Assembly: GCF_905397435.1 (NCBI RefSeq)
Contig: NZ_CAJPVI010000077.1
Location: 1 to 33,515, forward strand
Origin: Cupriavidus numazuensis
Lineage (GTDB): Bacteria; Pseudomonadota; Gammaproteobacteria; Burkholderiales; Burkholderiaceae
Reading direction: 5' to 3'
Length of the DNA: 33,515 bases
The notes below the pieces were generated by a model that saw nothing but the letters and a program-made list of their open reading frames with translations, made no database searches and was not told where the DNA came from. Positions within the stretch are counted from its first letter, which is position 1. Every line of letters begins with the position of its first letter. This document shows positions 26,448 through 33,515 of this stretch, one piece after another. The position numbers and the translations under genes were made by a program.

Positions 26448-26746
26448 CGTTCCTTTGCTCCGTTCTCAACGTGATCGAACCCTGCCGTAGAGCGGCAATT
26501 CGTGCGTTCTCACGTTCTCCTCGGGCGGACGGTACGCTAGTTTCTTACGGACGCAGACATATCTAAGACAAATTTCGATTTAAATCAATGATCCGCCCAT
26601 TCATCTTTTAATTTAGGAAATTTCATATATTTTCCGCTGACCTGCCATGTTACTTATCACAGCGGATCGCCCGCGCCGGACTTCAGCATATGGATCTGGT
26701 TTCATGATCCAAGCAACTTTTGAATCAGAGATAAGAGGGAGAAAAG
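26448..26746. other. AT-rich divergent promoter region between vgrG and tssB
   Basis: This 299-base interval separates the two T6SS blocks and must hold promoters for both. Its middle (about 26560-26640) is much richer in A and T than anything around it. No small gene is visible. I looked for a sigma-54 TGGCAC-N5-TTGC site and did not find a convincing one. AT-rich islands at such positions often bind silencing proteins of the H-NS class; that is inference. Confidence 0.6.
26560..26588 (-). promoter_or_regulatory. Weak candidate sigma-70 promoter for the vgrG block
   Basis: On the minus strand TTGATT (26588-26583) is followed after 17 bases by TAGATA (26565-26560). The -35 matches the consensus at four of six positions and the -10 at only three, so the call rests mainly on spacing and the AT-rich setting. 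It would give a leader of roughly 100 bases before vgrG. Confidence 0.22.
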
Positions 26747-27253
26747 ATGGCTGAAAGTTTCCAGAATGAAGTGCCCAAAGCACGGATCAACATCAAGCTG
26801 GACCTGCATACCGGCGGTGCGCAGAAGAAGGTCGAGTTGCCGCTCAAGATGCTGGTGATGGGCGACTACAGCAATGGACAGGACACCCGCGCCCTTGCCG
26901 AGCGCGAGAAGGTATCGATCAACAAGAACAACTTCAATTCCGTCCTCGCCGATTTCAATCCCAAGGCCAGGATTGCAGTCGGAAACACGCTGGCCGGCGA
27001 TGGCTCGGAACTGCCAGTCGACCTTGACTTCAAGTCCATGGACGACTTCAAACCGGAAGTTGTGGCTGGCCGCGTACCCGAGTTGCGGGCGTTGATGGCC
27101 GCGCGTAACCTGCTGCGCGACCTCAAGTCGAATCTGCTCGACAACGCGATGTTTCGCCGCGAGCTGGAAAAGATCCTCAAGGATCCGTCCCTGTCCGAGC
27201 GCCTGCGTGCCGATCTGCAAAGGATTGGCGAGAACGCCCCGACCGCCCAGTAA
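26747..27253 (+). CDS. tssB: T6SS sheath small subunit TssB (VipA)
   Basis: A 168-residue sheath protein that pairs with TssC to build the contractile sheath. The N-terminus reads VPKARINIKLDLHTGGAQKK, followed by KVELPLKMLVMGDYS, both family hallmarks, and the C-terminus carries the helix beginning around FRRELEKILKDPSLSERL. The ATG at 26747 has GAGGGAGAAAAG just before it, a strong ribosome site that fits a highly expressed gene. It opens the plus-strand block, with tssC starting 24 bases after its stop. In other systems the N-terminal part of TssC or TssB exposes the site recognised by ClpV, which is broken here. Confidence 0.95.
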   Translation: MAESFQNEVPKARINIKLDLHTGGAQKKVELPLKMLVMGDYSNGQDTRALAEREKVSINKNNFNSVLADFNPKARIAVGNTLAGDGSELPVDLDFKSMDDFKPEVVAGRVPELRALMAARNLLRDLKSNLLDNAMFRRELEKILKDPSLSERLRADLQRIGENAPTAQ

Positions 27254-27277
27254 TCAGCCTATTTAGGATTGAATCCC

Positions 27278-28825
27278 ATGGCCAAACAAGAGATTTCTGC
27301 ACTCGCTCACAGCGAGGTTGACACCGTTGTGCTGGACGCGCCTGGCAAGACCCTCTACGAATCCCTTTGCGAAAAGATCAACCTGACCCCGGTCAGGAGC
27401 GCACGTCCGGTGGAATCCTTCCAGAGCCCCGAGGCGCTGTCCGATTCATCGCTGGATGAGCGTGTCGCCCAAGCGATGAACGTGTTCCTGAAGATGATCC
27501 AGGATTCATCGCAGCAGGTGGACCGGCTCGACAAGAGCCTGCTGGATTTTCATATCGCACACCTGGACGAGCAGATCAGCCGCCAGCTCGATGCGATCAT
27601 GCATCACGAAACATTCCAGCAGATCGAGTCGGCCTGGCGCGGGCTGAAGTTCCTGGTCGACCGCACGGACTTCCGCAAGAACGTCAAGATCGAGGTGCTG
27701 GATGCTTCCAAGGAAGCATTGCGGCAGGACTTCGAAGACACGCCGGAGGTGATCCAGAGCGGTCTGTACCTGCATACGTATATCCAGGAATACGACACGC
27801 CGGGCGGCGAGCCGATCGGCTCGATCATCTCGAACTACGCGTTCGATCGCAGCCCCCATGACATCGCACTGCTGCGCAATATCTCGAAGGTTTCGGCGGC
27901 AGCCCACATGCCGTTCATTGGATCGGTGTCACCGAAGTTCTTTGGCAAGGACTCGATGGAGGACGTGGCCAGCATTCGCGACATCGGCAACTATTTCGAC
28001 CGTGCCGAATACCTGAAGTGGAAGAGCTTCCGCGATTCGGACGATGCCCGCTACATCGGCCTGACGCTGCCGCGCTTCCTCGCACGTTTGCCCTATGGCC
28101 CCGAAACGGTGCCCGTGCGCGCCTTCAACTATACCGAGGCCGTCAAGGGCCCCGATCACAATCGCTACCTGTGGGCCAATGCCTCGTTCGCCTTTGCCGC
28201 GAACATGGTGCAGAGCTTCATCAAAAACGGCTGGTGTGTGCAGATTCGCGGACCGCAGGCCGGCGGTCTGGTCGAGGACCTGCCGATTCACCTGTATGAC
28301 TTGGGGACCGGTAACCAGGCCAAGATCCCGACCGAGGTGCTGATCCCGGAAACGCGCGAGTTCGAGTTCGCCAACCTGGGCTTCATCCCGCTGTCGTACT
28401 ACAAGAACCACGACTTCGCTTGCTTCTTTTCGGCGCACTCCACGCAGAAACCGGCGCTCTATGACACCAGCGAGGCCACCGCCAACAGCCGGGTCAATGC
28501 GCGCCTGCCATACATCTTCCTGCTGTCACGGATCGCCCACTACCTGAAGTTGATTCAGCGCGAGAACATCGGCACCACCAAGGACAGGCGCCTGCTGGAG
28601 CTGGAGCTGAACACGTGGGTCAAAACGCTGGTGACAGAAATGACCGATCCGGGCGACGAGCTGCAGGCCTCGCATCCGCTGCGCGAGGCGAAGGTGATTG
28701 TCGAGGATATCGAGGACAACCCGGGCTTCTTCCGCGTCAAGCTCTTCATCGTGCCGCACTTCCAGATCGAGGGCATGGACATCAACCTGTCGCTGGTGTC
28801 GCAGATGCCGAAGGCGAAGAACTGA
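27278..28825 (+). CDS. tssC: T6SS sheath large subunit TssC (VipB)
   Basis: A 515-residue sheath protein, the partner of TssB. Family segments include WRGLKFLVDRTDFRKNVKIE, GEPIGSIISNYAFDRSP, YIGLTLPRFLARLPYG and the C-terminal FRVKLFIVPHFQIEGMDINL. I chose the ATG at 27278 (MAKQEISAL), preceded by AGGA nine bases upstream; an in-frame TTG at 27269 would add three residues. The N-terminal helix, about the first 30 residues, is the ClpV-binding region in the Vibrio protein, and an N-terminal segment is present here. Sequence and length are intact. A strong hairpin follows the stop, before tssK. Confidence 0.96.
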   Translation: MAKQEISALAHSEVDTVVLDAPGKTLYESLCEKINLTPVRSARPVESFQSPEALSDSSLDERVAQAMNVFLKMIQDSSQQVDRLDKSLLDFHIAHLDEQISRQLDAIMHHETFQQIESAWRGLKFLVDRTDFRKNVKIEVLDASKEALRQDFEDTPEVIQSGLYLHTYIQEYDTPGGEPIGSIISNYAFDRSPHDIALLRNISKVSAAAHMPFIGSVSPKFFGKDSMEDVASIRDIGNYFDRAEYLKWKSFRDSDDARYIGLTLPRFLARLPYGPETVPVRAFNYTEAVKGPDHNRYLWANASFAFAANMVQSFIKNGWCVQIRGPQAGGLVEDLPIHLYDLGTGNQAKIPTEVLIPETREFEFANLGFIPLSYYKNHDFACFFSAHSTQKPALYDTSEATANSRVNARLPYIFLLSRIAHYLKLIQRENIGTTKDRRLLELELNTWVKTLVTEMTDPGDELQASHPLREAKVIVEDIEDNPGFFRVKLFIVPHFQIEGMDINLSLVSQMPKAKN

Positions 28826-28851
28826 GTGCACTGAACCGGTTCGCCAGCACC

Positions 28852-28894
28852 GCTGCACATTGCGTGGAGGAAAGTCCTCCATGCAATGCGCAGC
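28852..28894 (+). other. Long RNA hairpin between tssC and tssK
   Basis: Arms 28852-28871 and 28875-28894 pair over 20 positions with one mismatch (A28857 with C28889) and one G-U pair, around a three-base loop AAG. The inner 14 pairs run without a break apart from the G-U. There is no T-run after it, so it looks less like a full terminator and more like a stability, processing or partial-termination structure that would lower downstream expression relative to the abundant sheath genes. Confidence 0.7.
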
Positions 28895-28940
28895 CTCAGC
28901 CACGATGACGCGCCTCAGACTGCGCGGCGATTGATCACAC

Positions 28941-30287
28941 ATGAAGATAACGAGACCGCTGTGGGCACAAGGCATTTTCATGACTCCACAGCATTTTCAG
29001 CAGCAAGCGCTGTGGGAGCGCCATACCGACGAGCTGGTTGCGCGCATTGCGTGTCCCGAGCCGTGGGGCACCGTTCGCGTCGCGCTCGACCCGCAAGCGC
29101 TATCCATCCACCGACTGGCCGTCAATGCCTTGACTGTGCGCCTGCCCGACGGAACGGTGATTGACACGGAAACCGCGGACCGCACGCCAGCGGCACGTGA
29201 TCTCGCCGATGTGCCGACCAGTGTCGATGCCGCAGTCGTACTGGTCGGCCTGCCGCTGGTCGACGCCCAGGGTGGCAACTGCATGGAGGACGGCGAGCGT
29301 CCCGCCCGGCCACGACGCTTCGTGCGCGAGTATCTGTCAGTGGCCGATCTGCATGGCGAAGGCAAGGAAGAGATTAGCGTCGAGCGGCACGCGCTCGCAC
29401 TGCTCTTCGATTTCGAGGCGCACGGCGACTATGTGACCTGCCCGATCGCCCGGCTGATCCGCACGCCGCACGGGCGATTTGAACTCGACCCGACATTCGT
29501 GCCGCCGTGCTTGTTTGTTGCTGCGAGCGATAGGCTTACCGAGCGGATGAAGCGGCTCTCGGAGATCCTTGCCGCCAAGAGTGCGAGCCTGGCCGTGCGC
29601 CGAAGGGAGCGCTCGGACCAGATTGCCGACTTCGCCGTGGCAGATGTGGCGCTCTTCTGGCTGCTGCATAGCGTCAACAGCAGTTGGCCGGATCTGGCGC
29701 GCCTGTGTGCAGCGCCGCAGCAACATCCGGAACGACTCTATGGCGTGCTCGCCCGCCTGGCCGGGGCGCTGCTGACTTTCTCGACCACCGAGACATTGCA
29801 GGCCATTCCTGCTTACAACCACTTGGCGCCAGAACCGGTATTCGCGGAACTGGAATCGCTCATCCGCACGCTGCTCGACACAGTCATCCCGTCGCGGGTG
29901 GTTCCCGTTGCGCTGGAACGAACAAGGCCCACGGCCTGGGTCGGCAAGATCCTCGACGAGCGGCTGGTAGAAGGCGCCGAGTATTACTTGTCCGTCCAGG
30001 CAGGCTTGCCCGCTCACACACTGCTCGAACAGCTGCCTCGCCTGTGCAAGGCAGGTGCGCCAGACGAGGTCGAACAGATCGTCAACTCAGCGCTGCCGGG
30101 TATTCCTTTGCGCACCATGTCTCGCCTTCCCGCAGCGATTCCGGTCCGTGTCGAAAATCAGTACTTCGCACTGGACAGCGCGCATCCGGCCTTCCAGCGC
30201 ATGCTGGCCGCGCGCGCGTGCCAGTTCTATGTTCCGGCCTCCGTGCCGGACGTATCGCTTGAACTTTTTGCGGTATTGCCGGCATGA
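28941..30287 (+). CDS. tssK: T6SS baseplate protein TssK
   Basis: A 448-residue protein of the TssK/ImpJ/VasE family, the trimeric adaptor that docks the baseplate to the TssJLM membrane complex. The N-terminus has the family signature PLWAQGIFMTPQHFQQQALW; further on, FELDPTFVPPCL and YFALDSAHPAFQRMLAAR also fit. The length is normal. There is no strong ribosome site before the ATG at 28941, and the upstream hairpin may make this gene less expressed than tssBC. Its stop overlaps the tssL start by four bases (ATGA), so TssK and TssL are translationally coupled, matching their direct contact in the machine. Confidence 0.95.
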   Translation: MKITRPLWAQGIFMTPQHFQQQALWERHTDELVARIACPEPWGTVRVALDPQALSIHRLAVNALTVRLPDGTVIDTETADRTPAARDLADVPTSVDAAVVLVGLPLVDAQGGNCMEDGERPARPRRFVREYLSVADLHGEGKEEISVERHALALLFDFEAHGDYVTCPIARLIRTPHGRFELDPTFVPPCLFVAASDRLTERMKRLSEILAAKSASLAVRRRERSDQIADFAVADVALFWLLHSVNSSWPDLARLCAAPQQHPERLYGVLARLAGALLTFSTTETLQAIPAYNHLAPEPVFAELESLIRTLLDTVIPSRVVPVALERTRPTAWVGKILDERLVEGAEYYLSVQAGLPAHTLLEQLPRLCKAGAPDEVEQIVNSALPGIPLRTMSRLPAAIPVRVENQYFALDSAHPAFQRMLAARACQFYVPASVPDVSLELFAVLPA

Positions 30288-30931
30288 CGACGCTTACTAC
30301 CATTCTGCCTCTCGCCCTGCGCGACACGGCCTTGACCGTTACGGAACTTGCCGGCGAAGCCAAGCCGGAGACTTTCGAGACCTTCCGGACCAGGTGCCTT
30401 GAGCACTTGAGCCGCCTGCGTGAAGAGTTCCACGCGGCCGGGCATTCGACGGCCGTGGTCGAGGATGCGGCCTACGCCCAATGCGCGTTGCTGGACGAGG
30501 TGGCTTTGCGCAGTCTGCAAGCCAAGGAACGTGATGCCTGGGAACGTGAACCTCTGCAGGTCAAGGAGTTCCAGAGCCATGACGCTGGCGAGGAACTGAT
30601 TGCCCGCATCGAGCGCCGATTGGCCGAACCCCAGCCGGTGTTGCCCCTGCTGGCCGTCTTTTACACCGTGCTGGGGCTGGGCTTCCAGGGCAAGTTCACG
30701 CTGGATGGCACCGGCGCCCGCGAGCGGCTGATGCGTGCCATCGACGAGCGCCTGGAGCGTGGCGGCGTTCAAAGGAACACGGGGCCGGTGATCGTTACCA
30801 GTGGACAGGCAAGCGGATGGCGAGGCCTGTCGCCATTGGCCTGGGTGGGCATCGCCCTGGCTGGTGCGGCTCTGGTCTATGTGGCGCTGGACCGATGGCT
30901 GGCCGTGTCGATCGCCCAGCTCGGTGGCTGA
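30284..30931 (+). CDS. tssL: T6SS inner-membrane protein TssL (DotU/IcmH-like)
   Basis: A 215-residue protein of the TssL/DotU family. The cytoplasmic helical hook domain contains AQCALLDEVALRS and AVFYTVLGLGFQGKF, both characteristic. One membrane helix close to the C-terminus (PLAWVGIALAGAALVYVALD) anchors it in the inner membrane, with only a short periplasmic tail. It has no peptidoglycan-binding extension of its own, so the next gene, which has one, probably provides cell-wall anchoring. It overlaps tssK by four bases and lies just before the OmpA-domain gene. Confidence 0.94.
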   Translation: MTTLTTILPLALRDTALTVTELAGEAKPETFETFRTRCLEHLSRLREEFHAAGHSTAVVEDAAYAQCALLDEVALRSLQAKERDAWEREPLQVKEFQSHDAGEELIARIERRLAEPQPVLPLLAVFYTVLGLGFQGKFTLDGTGARERLMRAIDERLERGGVQRNTGPVIVTSGQASGWRGLSPLAWVGIALAGAALVYVALDRWLAVSIAQLGG

Positions 30932-30941
30932 AAGGGTGTTC

Positions 30942-32663
30942 GTGACAGGCTATCCCTATCGCACGCTTTTCAGTTGGGTCGCGGCGCTCGCGCTGGCCTG
31001 GCTGGCGCTCAGCTCTCCCTGGGCGATGACCTGGAACCTGCTGCTGGCCGGGCTCGTCATCGTGCTGGCGCTTGTGACTATCGTGCTTGCGACGCGGCGT
31101 GCGCATGCCCGCAGCCAGGCGTCGCGGGCCGTGCTGGAGGCCATCCACGTGTCGTTGGACACGCTTCCGGGAGACATTCGCCAAAACACGCCGATCGTGC
31201 TGACCGTGGGCGACAGCGTGCCCGCGCTGGCGTTTGGCGAACCGCTGGTCCGGATGACGGACACCACGATCTGGGTGCGCGTCGACGAGCCCACCAGGCT
31301 GGCCTACGTGGCCGACGCGCTCAAGCGCTGGCGCGAGGGCCAGGGGCCCGATGCCGTCGCCTGCCTGGTAGGCGCGGATCAGGCACGCGATCCCGCTACG
31401 CTCAGCGCCGGACTCAGGCGTTGGCGTGCTGCTATCGGCGAGGCCAGTCATGCCGTCGGTTATCCGCTGCCCGTCTGCGTCGCCGTGTACGCGGAAGAAG
31501 CCGGCGGCCCGCCCGATGACTGCCCGTGGTTTGGCATCTCTGGCGGGAGCCTGCCCGCGGGAGAAGCGCTGTGCGACCAGCTGGCCGACCGCCTTGCACA
31601 GTATCCGCAGGTGGCAGCGCCCGTTGACCGTGCGGAGCGCATGGGGCGCGCCGCACGCCTGGATGCGCTCGTCAGGTGGGCGTCCGGCACATTGTTGCCG
31701 GCCTTGCGGGATGACGGGCGGGACTCAGGGCGAAGCGGTCGGCCGGTTCGCGTGGCGGCCTTCGGCGTGACTGCCGTGAAAGGCATCCCGGCTCCTGATT
31801 CGCTCTACGCCCGTTTCGTGACGCAGCTCACCGGATTGGTAACGCCAGCACGGGAAGGGAATAGGGCGTCCTATCCATTGCCGGATGCGTTGATCCGTGG
31901 CATTGCCGTGCAGCCAGTGCGGCGCGCCTTGCCGAGCGCGTTGGCACACGCCTTTGCCTGGCTGGCCCTGGGCTTCTGCGCGGCCGCAGCCGCGTCGGCC
32001 TGGCAGAACCGCGTATTGGTGGCCCGCGTCTTTGGCGACATGGCCCACTACCGCACCATCAGCGCGGAGCACGACGCCGCACGCGTTGACGCGTTGCAGG
32101 CGCTCAAGCGCGATCGAGATGAACTCGAGCAGTATCAGAGCGCTGGCGTGCCGCCACGGCTCGGGCTGGGCTTCTATCGGGGCGCGAACCTGCTGGCCCC
32201 CGTCAACGCCCTGATCGCAGGCTATCAGCCGCCAGCACCACCGCCTTCGACCATCGAACTGAACAGCCTCTCGCTGTTCAAGAGCGGCAGCGCGGCGCTC
32301 AATCCCGGGTCCAACCGCGTCCTGATCGGCGCGCTGGAGCTGATCAAGGCTCACCCGGACAAGCGCGTGCTGGTCGCTGGACACACCGACGCCGTAGGCG
32401 CCGCCCAATCAAACCTCAAGCTGTCCGAGGCACGTGCCGCCTCGGTGCGCGACTGGCTCGCCGATGCGGCCGGTCTGCCGGTGACGCACTTCGCAATCCA
32501 GGGCTATGGCGACACCCGTCCCAAGGCACCCAACGATACGGAAGCCGGACGTTCGGCCAACCGCCGTGTCGAGATTACCCTCGTCCCAGATTGCCGCGAT
32601 GACCGTCGCGGCGTTCAGGCAACTTTGGGCCAGTCGGCCTGTTCATTCCAGCAAAAGGAGTAG
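30942..32663 (+). CDS. IcmF-like/OmpA-domain fusion protein of the T6SS membrane complex
   Basis: A 573-residue protein. Two N-terminal membrane segments (~8-26 and ~31-50) are followed by a cytoplasmic domain, a third segment at ~337-354, a short helical part, a Pro-rich linker at ~430-436 and a C-terminal OmpA peptidoglycan-binding domain with AGHTDAVGAAQSNLKLSEAR and GYGDTRPKAPNDTEAGRSAN. Its OmpA part equals the TagL role of anchoring the complex to the cell wall. The N-terminal ~430 residues follow the same order as TssM in this locus (see findings). I chose GTG at 30942, which has AAAGGG nearby and follows tssL by 10 bases; GTGs at 30924 and 30936 and an upstream ATG at 30801 inside tssL are alternatives. 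No Walker A motif is visible. Confidence 0.85.
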   Translation: MTGYPYRTLFSWVAALALAWLALSSPWAMTWNLLLAGLVIVLALVTIVLATRRAHARSQASRAVLEAIHVSLDTLPGDIRQNTPIVLTVGDSVPALAFGEPLVRMTDTTIWVRVDEPTRLAYVADALKRWREGQGPDAVACLVGADQARDPATLSAGLRRWRAAIGEASHAVGYPLPVCVAVYAEEAGGPPDDCPWFGISGGSLPAGEALCDQLADRLAQYPQVAAPVDRAERMGRAARLDALVRWASGTLLPALRDDGRDSGRSGRPVRVAAFGVTAVKGIPAPDSLYARFVTQLTGLVTPAREGNRASYPLPDALIRGIAVQPVRRALPSALAHAFAWLALGFCAAAAASAWQNRVLVARVFGDMAHYRTISAEHDAARVDALQALKRDRDELEQYQSAGVPPRLGLGFYRGANLLAPVNALIAGYQPPAPPPSTIELNSLSLFKSGSAALNPGSNRVLIGALELIKAHPDKRVLVAGHTDAVGAAQSNLKLSEARAASVRDWLADAAGLPVTHFAIQGYGDTRPKAPNDTEAGRSANRRVEITLVPDCRDDRRGVQATLGQSACSFQQKE

Positions 32664-32669
32664 GAAGCA

Positions 32670-33155
32670 ATGGCAATTCCCGCATATATGTGGATCAAGG
32701 ACGACGGCGGAGCCGATATCAAGGGCTCGGTCACCGTGTCCGGCCGCGAGGGCAGCGTCGAAGTCGTCGCCTTCGACCACGCCGTCAACATCCCAACCGA
32801 CTCGAACACCGGCAAGCTGACCGGCACCCGCGTGCACAAGCCGATCGTGTTCACTAAGGAAACGGACGCCTCGACCCCCTACCTGTACAAGGCGGTCACC
32901 AGCGGACAGACGCTGAAGTCGATTGAAATCAAGTGGTACAAGATCGATGACGCCGGCAAGGAGAAGGAGTACTTCAACACCAAGCTGGAAAACGTCAAGG
33001 TGGTCGGCGTGACGCCGAAGATGCTGGACATCAAGAACCCGGCCTACGAAAAGCACAACCATCTCGAGGACATCGAGCTGCGCTACGAGAAGATCACCTG
33101 GTCGTATAAGGACGGCAACATCATCCACGCCGACAGCTGGAACGAGCGCTCATAA
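32670..33155 (+). CDS. hcp: T6SS tube protein Hcp (TssD)
   Basis: A 161-residue Hcp, which stacks as hexamer rings to form the inner tube expelled at firing. The N-terminal AIPAYMWIKDDGGADIKGSV, the central HKPIVFTKETDASTPYLYKA and C-terminal YEKITWSYKDGNIIHADSW are typical of the family. AGGAGTAGGA lies just before the ATG at 32670, a strong ribosome site in line with high production. No toxin is fused. The gene is intact and is followed by two hairpins, then clpV. Confidence 0.96.
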   Translation: MAIPAYMWIKDDGGADIKGSVTVSGREGSVEVVAFDHAVNIPTDSNTGKLTGTRVHKPIVFTKETDASTPYLYKAVTSGQTLKSIEIKWYKIDDAGKEKEYFNTKLENVKVVGVTPKMLDIKNPAYEKHNHLEDIELRYEKITWSYKDGNIIHADSWNERS

Positions 33156-33166
33156 GCGCCACATAG

Positions 33167-33199
33167 CCGGTGCCTGACACCGGACCGCAATGCGTGCGG
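33167..33199 (+). other. Two adjacent hairpins downstream of hcp
   Basis: CCGGTG-CCTGA-CACCGG (33167-33183) is a 6-bp stem. CCGCA-ATGCG... closes with TGCGG (33185-33199) as a second, 5-bp stem. A CCTGACACC direct repeat occurs at 33173-33181 and 33202-33210. No T-run follows. They may act like the tssC-tssK hairpin, protecting the hcp transcript or reducing read-through to clpV. Confidence 0.5.
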
Positions 33200-33246
33200 C
33201 ACCTGACACCAGTTGCCGCACTTCACTTTCTCTTCTGCAGTTCGCC

Positions 33247-33410
33247 ATGACCACCCGTGACTATTCCCCGTTTCTGCGCCGCCTGAATGCGCACTGCGCC
33301 CATGCGCTGGCCGATGCCGCCAGCCTTTGTGAAACGCGAGCCCACCGGGACATCGAGGTCGAGCACTGGCTGGTCAAGTTGCTGGAACTCGGCGAAGGCG
33401 ACCTGCTAGG
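33247..33410 (+). pseudogene. tssH: 5' fragment of clpV (tssH), interrupted by an IS
   Basis: The first ~54 codons of the AAA+ unfoldase ClpV/TssH, which recycles contracted TssB-TssC sheaths. The N-domain start reads FLRRLNAHCAHALADAASLC and then HRDIEVEHWLVKLLELGEG, as in ClpV and ClpB N-domains. Reading then passes into IS sequence (LGPVHTNLI) and stops at 33435. I chose the ATG at 33247 because it matches the ClpV N-terminus; an upstream ATG at 33190 adds residues that resemble nothing. Both AAA+ modules are absent from this piece, and the rest of the gene may continue beyond the inserted element outside the window. As it stands the gene cannot yield a working unfoldase. Confidence 0.88.
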
Positions 33411-33515
33411 GCCTGTTCACACTAATTTGATTTAGTTGTATGCTTCGGTGATGGAAATCACCGAAGCCCAATATCGACAGATTGAACACTGCTTGCCTCG
33501 CCAGCGTGGCAACGT
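33409..33515 (+). mobile_element. Left end of an IS5-family insertion sequence
   Basis: The clpV similarity stops at about 33408 and is followed by GGGCCTGTTCACACTAATTT, a terminal-repeat-like sequence. Forty bases on, an ATG opens a frame typical of IS5-family transposases. The exact edge is uncertain by a few bases; CTAG or TA at the junction is a possible target-site duplication. The right end and the second target copy lie outside the window. Confidence 0.8.
33451..33515 (+). CDS. IS5-family transposase, N-terminal fragment (runs off window)
   Basis: Translation from the ATG at 33451 begins MEITEAQYRQIEHCLPRQRG and continues to the window edge. The pattern of a short acidic start, a QY helix and LPxQRGNV is that of the IS5-family transposases that often use two overlapping reading frames with programmed frameshifting. 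Only 21 complete codons are visible, so the catalytic DDE residues and any frameshift site cannot be checked. Confidence 0.8.
   Translation, partial: MEITEAQYRQIEHCLPRQRGN

Noticed and set aside
26448..26746. Sigma-54 promoter for the T6SS blocks
   Set aside because: Some T6SS loci use sigma-54, but I found no TGGCAC-N5-TTGC match in the divergent region on either strand.
30801..30941. Upstream ATG start for the IcmF/OmpA fusion protein inside tssL
   Set aside because: It would overlap tssL by about 130 bases with Trp/Arg-rich shadow residues; GTG at 30942 follows the tssL stop and has a nearby purine-rich ribosome site.

Overview
The window is GC-rich DNA that reads like a beta-proteobacterium of the Cupriavidus/Ralstonia/Burkholderia group. 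The pointers are a self-sufficient cytochrome P450 of the CYP116B type (the described CYP116B1 is from Cupriavidus metallidurans), a Bug/TctC solute-binding protein, LysR and IclR regulators beside catabolic genes, and a type VI secretion system (T6SS) with Burkholderiales-like content. The genus is an inference from gene content.

Positions 1-1004 hold no convincing gene. They contain a possible insertion-sequence remnant, a 21-unit hexanucleotide array, a perfect 14-bp hairpin and three ~67-bp tandem units. Positions 1005-5231 (minus strand) carry an aldehyde dehydrogenase, a GMC-family FAD alcohol dehydrogenase and a LysR regulator: a small alcohol-to-acid oxidation module. Positions 5539-9878 carry a second catabolic module: a Bug binding protein and a heme/FMN/2Fe-2S fusion P450 on the minus strand, divergent from an IclR regulator. 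Repeated TGCGTAAA half-sites lie between the divergent genes.

Positions 9936-33410 are a T6SS locus arranged as two divergent blocks around an AT-rich spacer (26448-26746). The minus block reads vgrG, tle5-like phospholipase D, lipoprotein immunity candidate, PAAR, an unknown membrane protein, tssM, tssA, tssF, tssG, tssJ. The plus block reads tssB, tssC, tssK, tssL, an OmpA-domain protein, hcp and the start of clpV/tssH. Genes within each block overlap or nearly touch, so each block is probably one operon. The VgrG-PAAR spike would carry the phospholipase, sheath and tube come from TssB/C and Hcp, the baseplate from TssF/G/K (plus TssE, not seen), TssA coordinates assembly, and TssJ/L/M plus the OmpA-domain protein form and anchor the membrane complex.

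The most notable points are: (1) clpV/tssH is cut after about 54 codons by an IS5-type element that runs off the window; (2) the OmpA-domain protein seems to be a shortened TssM/IcmF paralogue fused to a peptidoglycan-binding domain, while the real TssM lacks a recognisable Walker A motif; (3) strong hairpins follow the two high-copy structural units (tssBC and hcp); (4) a conserved-looking unknown membrane protein lies between paar and tssM; (5) the phospholipase and its putative immunity lipoprotein have a visibly lower GC content than their neighbours.
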